A stretch of 8,551 bases of DNA, taken from NCBI GenBank assembly GCA_964345225.1, contig CAYFQB010000036.1, positions 1 to 8,551 of the forward strand, written 5' to 3'. Below, piece after piece: positions 1 through 5,260 of the stretch. The position numbers and the translations under genes are program-made. The notes beneath the pieces were generated by a model, which did no database searches, was not told where the DNA came from, and saw only the letters and a list, made by a program, of their open reading frames with translations. Positions within the stretch are counted from its first letter, which is position 1; each line of letters starts with the position of its first letter. This DNA is from CAYFQB01 sp964345225. Its GTDB lineage: Bacteria; Nitrospirota; Thermodesulfovibrionia; Thermodesulfovibrionales; UBA6898.

Positions 1-87
1 AAAGAGTTGGTGGATTAATTAGTTGGACATATTCCTTTCGCTCCCTAGAGGGAAATTTTTACCCGTCTAATGACTCATTCGCTCGAA

Positions 88-130
88 TTTTTACCCCGAA
101 AAGAAACTCATCCTTTCAACGGGGTAAAAA
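88..130. repeat. Perfect 11-bp inverted repeat with 21-base loop
   Basis: TTTTTACCCCG at 88-98 is exactly complementary to CGGGGTAAAAA at 120-130. The loop could pair further through AAAG (100-103) with CTTT (113-116). There is no T-run after it on either strand, so it does not look like a simple intrinsic terminator. It is nested inside the larger palindromic element. Confidence 0.75.
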
Positions 131-148
131 CTCCCCCGTAGACGGGTT

Positions 149-165
149 ACCCCGTTTTACGGGGT
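149..165. repeat. Compact ACCCCGT/ACGGGGT hairpin
   Basis: A perfect 7-base inverted repeat, ACCCCGT (149-155) and ACGGGGT (159-165), separated by TTT. It lies next to the inner arm of the larger palindrome (TAGACGGGT, 139-147). The same ACCCCGT core occurs again at 930-936, outside the element. Confidence 0.7.
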
Positions 166-303
166 CAAACAGTAAAATTTCGTCCCGACTTCTAGGGAAC
201 GCTTATTTCGCCATGACGGGATACCCAATAATTTCCCTATGTCCGCTCAAGAAACATGCCCAACTATAAAACATGTATACCTTCTCTAAAGGCATTTTTT
301 GGG

Positions 304-777
304 TTAAGTAGGATCGATGTCTACTTTATTCAGGAGGTTGAATTCTACACCTAATTTGCGTACTGAATTCATGAAATTCCCGGGGAAAGGAATTTCTTGA
401 TCGACAAGCAAAATATCAAGTTCTTTGGCACGGACAAGGATGGAGGAGCTGTCAATGCCCTCCTGATTATCGCATAGAAACTGAACACGGAGAGCATCAG
501 TCAGCAGTGTGCGCATTTCCTCAAATACAATTGCAATATTTTTCATTTCCTCTTCGATGAATGCCTTGTTTTCTTTAGTAAAGGCTGCAAAAGGTTCTTC
601 TGTGTTTGATGTACCAAAAAGATCGTTGATAATTGCTCCGGAGAGTTTGTTGATATATGATTGTTCACGGTATGCATACTTCTGAGAGAGATAAATCTTT
701 AATTTCTTGAAAAAAATCATTTTAATGATGTCAATTCCCTCTCTCAAGACGGGAATTAATTTACTCTCAAACTGCAT
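304..777 (-). CDS. Unrecognised 157-residue, mostly helical protein
   Basis: I do not recognise this family and assign no function. It starts at ATG with AGGA about 8 bases upstream (CAGGATAG), a credible ribosome site, and ends at TAA. The protein is rich in charged residues, apparently mostly alpha-helical and cytoplasmic: no signal peptide or confident membrane segment is seen, although residues 15-30 (IDIIKMIFFKKLKIYL) are hydrophobic and basic enough for an amphipathic helix. The central stretch at residues 66-95 is acidic and helical (ENKAFIEEEMKNIAIVFEEM). The C-terminal third holds LLTDALRVQFLCDNQEG (91-107) and IPFPGNFMNSVRKLG (129-143), which look like conserved blocks rather than random coding. 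There is one cysteine (C102) and no nucleotide-binding or metal motif. It is on the same strand as the operon but 261 bases beyond ihfB, so it is probably a separate unit. It is unlikely to be a false call given its clean start, codon structure and protein-like composition. Confidence 0.72.
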   Translation of the reverse strand: MQFESKLIPVLREGIDIIKMIFFKKLKIYLSQKYAYREQSYINKLSGAIINDLFGTSNTEEPFAAFTKENKAFIEEEMKNIAIVFEEMRTLLTDALRVQFLCDNQEGIDSSSILVRAKELDILLVDQEIPFPGNFMNSVRKLGVEFNLLNKVDIDPT

Positions 778-1038
778 GATAACTATCCTGTTATTCTAAT
801 ATAGATAAAAATAGAAATATTTTAAAAACTTATCTGGCTTTTGTTACGGATGCTTGTATTAGCCGTGAACAGTGGCAATGAACTGATTAATCTTGGCAAC
901 AGATTAAAAAAATTATTTTTAAAAATTTTACCCCGTAAAAAAAGTTCAGCCATGTATTGCTATAATGCTTTTAAAGATGTTAATTCTTTACAGCTTTACC
1001 GAGCACGTGGGTTTAAAGCACCGTTCATTCTACGGGAC
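778..1038. other. 261-base intergenic region between ihfB and the 157-residue gene
   Basis: No convincing gene. Read on the minus strand (away from ihfB), it contains an imperfect inverted repeat, TGCTTTTAAA (966-975) with TTTAAAGCA (1012-1020), and then an AT-rich hairpin with TTTTAC and GTAAAA arms (926-940) beside T-rich runs. Bases 780-835 are very AT-rich directly upstream of the 157-residue gene and are the natural place for its promoter, but I see no clear -35/-10 pair. A plus-strand frame with a TTG start (841-1047) has no ribosome site and no protein-like features and was discarded. The ACCCCGT motif at 930-936 links this gap to the palindromic element at the left edge. Confidence 0.5.
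926..940. repeat. Solo TTTTACCCCGTAAAA palindrome-like motif
   Basis: The 15-mer has arms TTTTAC and GTAAAA around a CCC core. Its first 11 bases, TTTTACCCCGT, are the exact reverse complement of ACGGGGTAAAA at 119-129 within the left-edge element. On the minus strand, downstream of ihfB, the hairpin is followed by TTTTT, so it might act as a weak terminator for the operon, but the stem is short and AT-rich. It may instead be a remnant or seed copy of the same repeat family. Confidence 0.35.
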
Positions 1039-1320
1039 TTATTCTGAATTTAGCGCTTCTTTTAATGCCTTTCCGACCTTGAAATACAGTACCCTCTTCT
1101 TGGGAACATCGACACTCGCACCCGTCTTTGGATTTCTTGCTTTTCTTGCATCTCGAGTCTTCAGGCGGAAATTGCCGAAACCTCTTATTTCTATCTTTTC
1201 TCCATTCATTAGCGCTTTTTTAATACTGTCGAATACAGTCTCAACTACAATCTCTGTCTGGCTTCTTGTAAGTCCCTCGACTTTTTGTGCTACTTTCTCA
1301 ATTAGAACTGATTTGGTCAT
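1039..1320 (-). CDS. ihfB: IHF-beta/HU-family nucleoid DNA-binding protein
   Basis: A 93-residue basic protein of the HU/IHF family, which bends DNA as a dimer in the nucleoid. The N-terminal helices occupy residues 1-40. The signature GEKIEIRGFGNF (40-51) leads into the beta-arm, and RNPKTG (62-67) carries the intercalating proline (P64). The full length matches the family (90-100 residues). The start MTKSxLIE and IEIRGFG-F resemble IHF beta more than HU, and the position downstream of rpsA matches ihfB/himD in E. coli and related clusters, so I favour IHF beta; a homodimeric HU-like protein cannot be excluded. ATG is preceded by a very strong AAAGGAGG, 4 bases from the start, which overlaps the sppA stop codon (gap 10 bases). 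It is the last gene of the operon. The strong ribosome site suggests high expression relative to sppA. Confidence 0.93.
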   Translation of the reverse strand: MTKSVLIEKVAQKVEGLTRSQTEIVVETVFDSIKKALMNGEKIEIRGFGNFRLKTRDARKARNPKTGASVDVPKKRVLYFKVGKALKEALNSE

Positions 1321-1324
1321 AAAA

Positions 1325-1333
1325 CCTCCTTTA
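1325..1333 (-). promoter_or_regulatory. Strong Shine-Dalgarno of ihfB overlapping the sppA stop
   Basis: On the minus strand the sequence TAAAGGAGG combines the sppA TAA stop (1333-1331) with a near-ideal AAGGAGG, 4 bases from the ihfB ATG. This arrangement fits translational coupling with independent strong initiation of the nucleoid protein. Confidence 0.8.
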
Positions 1334-2179
1334 AGGTACGTAAAGATATTTTATTCTTATAGTTGGAAAAACATCCGTAATTTCGTCAGGGAGTCTGTTT
1401 TTAAGCATATCAATAAATGAGAATCTGTCTTTCTTTGTTACAACTTCAGGTTCTTCATCTATTCCTGCAAGTTTTGCTGCAGCATTAATTGCATCCTCAA
1501 GAGTACCAAGTTCATCGACAAGGCCGTATTCTACGGCCTGCTCTCCAGTGAAAATTCTGCCATCTGCTATTTTTTTAACATCTTCTATCTTCATTTCCCT
1601 CCCAACAGAGACAGCCTTGATAAACTGTTCATGAACGTTATCCATAACGCCCTGCAGTATTACCCTCTCCTCTTTATTAATACCACGAAATGCAGAACCT
1701 ATATCTTTATGCTCGCCGCTTTTTATCACTTCGGTTTTTATCCCGATTTTGTTCATTAGACCTTCAATATTAGGTATTTCCAGAATAACTCCAATAGATC
1801 CCGTTAGAGTTCCTGGATTTGCGATGATTCTTGACGAAGGTGCAGCTATATAATAGCCACCTGATGTTGCAATGGAACCCATGGAAACAACGACCTTCTT
1901 TATTGCCGAAGCCTTTTTCACTGATTCGTATATTTCCTGGGAAGGCGCTACTGCTCCACCAGGGCTGTCAATTCTCAAAACAATAGCTTTTATCGATACA
2001 TTTTTAACATATTCTTTGATTTCATCAACTATTTTCCCTGAGTCGAGTATAGGGCCTTCGATTCGAACAAGGGCAACCTTGTCTTTAAACGGAATATTCT
2101 TCTGAAATAGTGTAAGAACAAGGCTCACAGACATGAGTAAAATCAGCAGAACAGTTATAATAAGACAGGCTTTTTTCAT
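1331..2179 (-). CDS. sppA: Signal peptide peptidase SppA, short 36K type
   Basis: A membrane-anchored serine protease of the S49 family that degrades cleaved signal peptides and other membrane-embedded fragments. The 282 residues match the short, single-domain type (as in Bacillus) and not the doubled 67K E. coli form. An N-terminal hydrophobic segment (about 5-24, after MKKA) is a signal anchor placing the catalytic domain outside the cytoplasmic membrane. The Ser/Lys dyad is visible: S106 in SIATSGGYY and K158 in SGEHKDIGS, 52 residues apart, the same spacing as S147/K199 of B. subtilis SppA. Other S49 hallmarks are LRIDSPGG (68-75), GTLTGSIG (123-130) and GRIFTGEQAVEYGLVDELG (207-225). The ATG overlaps the rpsA stop (ATGA), with AAGGA about 7 bases upstream, so translation is probably coupled to rpsA. 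Confidence 0.95.
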   Translation of the reverse strand: MKKACLIITVLLILLMSVSLVLTLFQKNIPFKDKVALVRIEGPILDSGKIVDEIKEYVKNVSIKAIVLRIDSPGGAVAPSQEIYESVKKASAIKKVVVSMGSIATSGGYYIAAPSSRIIANPGTLTGSIGVILEIPNIEGLMNKIGIKTEVIKSGEHKDIGSAFRGINKEERVILQGVMDNVHEQFIKAVSVGREMKIEDVKKIADGRIFTGEQAVEYGLVDELGTLEDAINAAAKLAGIDEEPEVVTKKDRFSFIDMLKNRLPDEITDVFPTIRIKYLYVP

Positions 2180-3753
2180 TTGCTTGTCCTTTTCAGATTT
2201 TTCATGCTCAAGCCAATTTTCCTTTCATCCAGGTCTATCTTTATAATTCTAGCCCAAATTTCATCTCCTTCTTTTGTCTGCTCATCTTTATCAGATTGAA
2301 CGATCTCTGAAGAATATATGAGTCCTTCCACTCCACCCTCCAGCTCTATAAATATACCAAAATCTGTAATCCTAAGAACCTTCCCTTTGACCTCATCTCC
2401 AAGCTTAAATTTTACCGGTATTATCTCAATCCATGGGTCTTCTTCTAACTGTTTCAGGCCAAGTGCCATTTTTTCGTTTTCTGGATCGAGCCCGATAATG
2501 ACAGCATCTATTTTTTGTCCCTTTCTGAGGACTTCTGAAGGATGTTTTATATGTTTTGTCCATGACAGGTCTGACAGATGAATAAGGCCATCTACTCCCT
2601 CAGGAAGCCCGATAAATATACCAAAGTCGGTGAGACTTTTTACCTTGCCTGTTATCTTCTGTCCAACTTTGTAACGCTGACTTATAAGCTCCCATGGACT
2701 TGGCTTTGTCTGTTTAATACTTAATGATAATTTCCTTTCTTCTTTATCGGTCTTTAGAACTATTGCCTCTACAGTTTCTCCGATTGAGAGGTATTTGGAA
2801 GGATGTTTTGGCCTTGGATGCCAGTCAATCTCAGAAATATGAACGAGCCCTTCAAGTCCCTCTTCAAGTTTTATGAATGCACCATAATCTGTGATGCTGA
2901 CAACTTTTCCTTTTATTTTTTTACCAACCGGGTATTTTTCATTTACCTTTGACCATGGGTCCGGGTGTTTCTGTTTATAACCGAGTGTTACTCTCACATT
3001 GGCCTGGTCATATTTAAGGACTGATACCTTTATTTTGTCTCCAACTACAAAAAATTCCGAAGGATGGTTTATCCTGCCCCAGGAGATATCTGAAATATGC
3101 AAAAGACCGTCTATTCCTCCGAGATCTACAAATACACCATAATCTGTAATATTTTTTACAGTTCCTTCAAGAATTATACCTTCTTTGATCTTTTCGAGAG
3201 TTATGAATCTTTGCTTAATTCTTTCCTCTTCGATTACCGCCCTTCGGGATACTATCACATTTGAACGCTTATTGTTAATCTTTAATACCTTAAATAATGT
3301 CTTTGTGCCTACCAGGCTGTCTAGGTCTTTTATATTTTTTATATCAATTTGCGAACCGGGAAGGAATGCTTTAACACCATCAATATCAACAGTCATCCCT
3401 CCTTTTGTTTTTTCAATAATTTTTCCCTCAATATAGGAGCTATCCTGAGCGGCTCTCTCTATTGTATCCCATGTTTTTATTTTCGAAGCCCGCTCTTTAG
3501 AAAGCTTTACAATACCTTCAGAATCCCTTATCTGCTCTATATAAACTTCAATCTGGTCGCCAGGCTTAAGCGAATTTATTTCTTCTTCTGTAAATTCTTC
3601 AATCTTTGCAAATCCCTCGGATTTATAACCAATATCTACAATGATACCATCCTGTTTAACTGCCAGGATTCTGCCAGATAGAATTACTCCTTCTTCAATA
3701 CCATGAAAAGTCTCTGCATAAAGCCTTTCCATCTCATTGTTTTCGATTTCCAT
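2176..3753 (-). CDS. rpsA: 30S ribosomal protein S1, six S1 domains
   Basis: S1 binds the 30S subunit and unwinds and recruits mRNA leaders for initiation. At 525 residues it is close to the E. coli protein (557) and carries six S1 (OB-fold) repeats: about 20-88, 105-172, 190-259, 275-346, 362-434 and 449-518. Repeats 3-6 are the most alike, with a shared pattern of G-V/K-x-I/L-TD-Y/F-G-V/A/I-F...EGLVHISEI and a following HPS (for example 203-222, 287-307, 374-395, 461-482), as in the RNA-binding repeats of other S1 proteins. The first two are more divergent, as expected for the ribosome-docking half. The ATG lies 20 bases inside the end of cmk-ispH and has AGGGGGA about 10 bases upstream; an alternative ATG 7 codons later, one base past the ispH stop, has no good ribosome site. 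A TTGACG (minus strand, near 3825) could be the -35 of an internal promoter, but its -10 is poor, so I do not call it. Confidence 0.96.
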   Translation of the reverse strand: MEIENNEMERLYAETFHGIEEGVILSGRILAVKQDGIIVDIGYKSEGFAKIEEFTEEEINSLKPGDQIEVYIEQIRDSEGIVKLSKERASKIKTWDTIERAAQDSSYIEGKIIEKTKGGMTVDIDGVKAFLPGSQIDIKNIKDLDSLVGTKTLFKVLKINNKRSNVIVSRRAVIEEERIKQRFITLEKIKEGIILEGTVKNITDYGVFVDLGGIDGLLHISDISWGRINHPSEFFVVGDKIKVSVLKYDQANVRVTLGYKQKHPDPWSKVNEKYPVGKKIKGKVVSITDYGAFIKLEEGLEGLVHISEIDWHPRPKHPSKYLSIGETVEAIVLKTDKEERKLSLSIKQTKPSPWELISQRYKVGQKITGKVKSLTDFGIFIGLPEGVDGLIHLSDLSWTKHIKHPSEVLRKGQKIDAVIIGLDPENEKMALGLKQLEEDPWIEIIPVKFKLGDEVKGKVLRITDFGIFIELEGGVEGLIYSSEIVQSDKDEQTKEGDEIWARIIKIDLDERKIGLSMKNLKRTSK

Positions 3754-5260
3754 TACAGGATTTTCCCCCTATATCTCTAATTCTATTTTCAACCTCGTCA
3801 ATAATCCAGTTTGGTGTGGAAGCGCCGCCAGTTATGCCAACTCTCTTAATGTTGTCGAACCACTTATTCTTTATCTCTGAAGCTGTCTCCACATGATATG
3901 TGCGGACACCTAAAGACCTGCATAGTTTAGCAAGCTGTGTAGTATTTGAACTATTTTTACCACCTACAACAATCATTATATCAACCTTTTGTGCTATATC
4001 TTTAGTTTCTTTTAATCTAAGTGCTGTTGAGCTACATATTGTATTATATACTTTTATTTCCTTTGCATGTTCAATGATTTTTGAAAGAACATTTTTTAGA
4101 GCCTCGGTAGACTGTGTTGTCTGGACTACTATCCCAACTTTTGGTTTTATTTTTTTTAAAGAAATGTTCTCGTCCGCAACAATCACATCTTCACCTGCAT
4201 AGCTCTTAAGCCCCCTGACTTCAGGATGATTGCTGTCCCCTAAGATAACCACCTGATAGCCGTTTTTTTTAAGAAGTTTAGTATAATTCTGTGCCTTTTT
4301 TACAAAGGGACACGTAGCATCAATTATCTTGAAGCCCTGTGACAATATATTATCATACAGATAGTAAGGTATTCCATGAGTTCTGATTATAAGCGCATGA
4401 ATATCCATATTCTCAATATTATCGATATTATCAATGGGGAAAATTCCCTCATCTTTCAGCTTTTCAATAACCTGGGGATTGTGAATTAAGGGGCCCAGGG
4501 TATATACACCTTTTTTATTTTTCTTTGCTATTTTAGATGTAATATCTATAGCCCTTTTTACTCCGAAACAGAATCCGGCTCTTTTTGCAGTAAATATTTC
4601 CATATTTATTGTTTCTCTGATAATTTCCATCATTTTTTTGAATACATCTTCGATTGAAAGATTGGTAGAATCAATATAACATGCATCATCTGTTTTTTTA
4701 AGAGGGGCTACGTCCCTGTTTGAGTCTCTGATATCTCTTTCAATTATATCCAAGCGTATCTGATTTTCATCGACATTATACCCTTTAGATGTGAATTCGA
4801 GAGTACGTCTTCTTGTGCGTTCCTTAACGGAAGCATCCAGATAAAATTTTATATGTGAGTCTGGAAACACAACTGTTGTCATGTCACGCCCTTCTGCTAC
4901 AAGATCGGTAATTTTTGAGGCATCCCTCTGCATTTTCATTAGATATTCACGTACAGGTTTTCTTGCAGAAAATACAGACGCGTAATGTCCAGCCTCGGGA
5001 GAACGGATTACCTGAGAAACATCCTTGCCGTTTAGTGAAATCCGCCCGTTCTTAAATTCCACTTTTGTTTTTTTGAGTGCTGATAATATTTTTCTATCAG
5101 ATGCATTTTCGTTGATGTCAAGTCTCATGAGATTCAAGGCGACAGCCCTGTAAAGAGCACCCGTATCAAGATAATCGAAACTAAGTTCTTTTGCTATTAG
5201 TTTCGCAACAGTGCTTTTACCAGAACCGGACGGGCCATCTATTGCAATTACTTTTTTCAA
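3734..5260 (-). CDS. cmk-ispH: Fused cytidylate kinase - HMBPP reductase (Cmk-IspH)
   Basis: One uninterrupted 508-codon frame carries two enzymes. Residues 1-219 are a complete CMP/dCMP kinase (ATP + (d)CMP to ADP + (d)CDP): P-loop GPSGSGKST (9-17), DTGALYRAVAL (32-42), EGRDMTTVVFPD (123-134; most relatives have DIGT) and the arginine-rich lid with RDSNRDVAPLKK (178-189). Residues 220-508 are a full IspH, the [4Fe-4S] reductase making IPP and DMAPP at the end of the MEP pathway. The three cluster cysteines are C231, C317 and C409 (C12 in IspH numbering for the first), with H260, TGH-type residues in RTHGIP (H295), NHPEVRG (344-350) and GGKNSSNT (433-440). M220 falls where IspH proteins normally start. 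The start is TTG, the only possibility between an upstream TAG and the P-loop, with TAGGAGG 8 bases away; TTGA overlaps the aroA stop. A separate IspH could also arise from internal initiation at M220, although only a weak AGAGA precedes it. Confidence 0.93.
   Translation of the reverse strand: MKKVIAIDGPSGSGKSTVAKLIAKELSFDYLDTGALYRAVALNLMRLDINENASDRKILSALKKTKVEFKNGRISLNGKDVSQVIRSPEAGHYASVFSARKPVREYLMKMQRDASKITDLVAEGRDMTTVVFPDSHIKFYLDASVKERTRRRTLEFTSKGYNVDENQIRLDIIERDIRDSNRDVAPLKKTDDACYIDSTNLSIEDVFKKMMEIIRETINMEIFTAKRAGFCFGVKRAIDITSKIAKKNKKGVYTLGPLIHNPQVIEKLKDEGIFPIDNIDNIENMDIHALIIRTHGIPYYLYDNILSQGFKIIDATCPFVKKAQNYTKLLKKNGYQVVILGDSNHPEVRGLKSYAGEDVIVADENISLKKIKPKVGIVVQTTQSTEALKNVLSKIIEHAKEIKVYNTICSSTALRLKETKDIAQKVDIMIVVGGKNSSNTTQLAKLCRSLGVRTYHVETASEIKNKWFDNIKRVGITGGASTPNWIIDEVENRIRDIGGKSCNGNRKQ
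4601..4608 (-). other. Cmk/IspH junction with candidate internal IspH start
   Basis: On the minus strand the junction reads TAAATATG. ATG (4603-4601) is in frame and encodes M220, aligning with the native IspH start. TAA (4608-4606) is out of frame by one base and sits 2 bases before the ATG, exactly where a separate cmk would end. This is what two formerly separate, closely spaced cistrons would leave behind after joining, or what a single-base difference would restore. The frame as given has no stop. Confidence 0.5.

Larger units (their letters stand above)
20..266. mobile_element. MITE-like long imperfect palindrome with nested ACCCCGT hairpins
   Basis: No protein is evident here. The two ends are inverted copies: AGTTGGACAT (21-30) faces ATGCCCAACT (256-265) with one mismatch, pairing continues at about 60% through 31-40/246-255, and GGGAAAT (50-56) pairs with ATTTCCC (231-237). 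Both ends are bounded by TA (20-21 and 265-266), as expected of a target duplication from a Tc1/mariner (IS630)-type transposase, although TA is itself palindromic and so weak evidence. Inside are further perfect inverted repeats: ACCCGTCTA (61-69) with TAGACGGGT (139-147), TTTTTACCCCG (88-98) with CGGGGTAAAAA (120-130), and ACCCCGT-TTT-ACGGGGT (149-165). Small size, no coding capacity, fold-back structure and position 38 bases past a stop codon suggest a non-autonomous miniature element or palindromic intergenic repeat. A structured RNA is the alternative. Family membership is inference. Confidence 0.5.
1..303. other. Non-coding left edge downstream of the 157-residue gene
   Basis: About 300 bases with no convincing reading frame on either strand. 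Most of it (20-266) is the palindromic element described separately. Bases 267-303 separate that element from the stop codon of the minus-strand 157-residue gene. On the minus strand they hold only a weak CCTT-TAGAG-AAGG hairpin, which I do not call a terminator. Bases 1-19 include a second AGTTGG (5-10), a partial direct repeat of the element's outer end, too short to interpret. Confidence 0.6.

Noticed and set aside
61..165. CRISPR array or integron attC site suggested by the repeated ACCCCGT/ACGGGGT units
   Set aside because: The copies are inverted, short and unevenly spaced, with no regular spacers. The attC core order (RYYYAAC ... GTTRRRY) is not met.
1000..1038. Intrinsic terminator directly after ihfB
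   Set aside because: Only a 4-5 base CCGT/ACGG stem is present and no T-run follows it on the minus strand. The T-rich hairpin farther on (926-949) is listed only as a weak possibility.
841..1047. Plus-strand reading frame of 68 residues with a TTG start
   Set aside because: It has no ribosome site, runs into the end of ihfB on the opposite strand, and the protein shows no recognisable motif or conserved-looking block. The AT-rich spacer explains the open frame.
965..1420. Plus-strand frame of 151 residues opposite ihfB and the end of sppA
   Set aside because: It is antisense to two well-supported genes, and its composition (many Ser, Phe, Leu) is that of a reverse-complement shadow.
3800..3830. 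Internal promoter for rpsA (TTGACG on the minus strand)
   Set aside because: The -35 match is good, but the best -10 at usable spacing (TAGAGA) matches only three of six positions, and the sequence is conserved coding for IspH.
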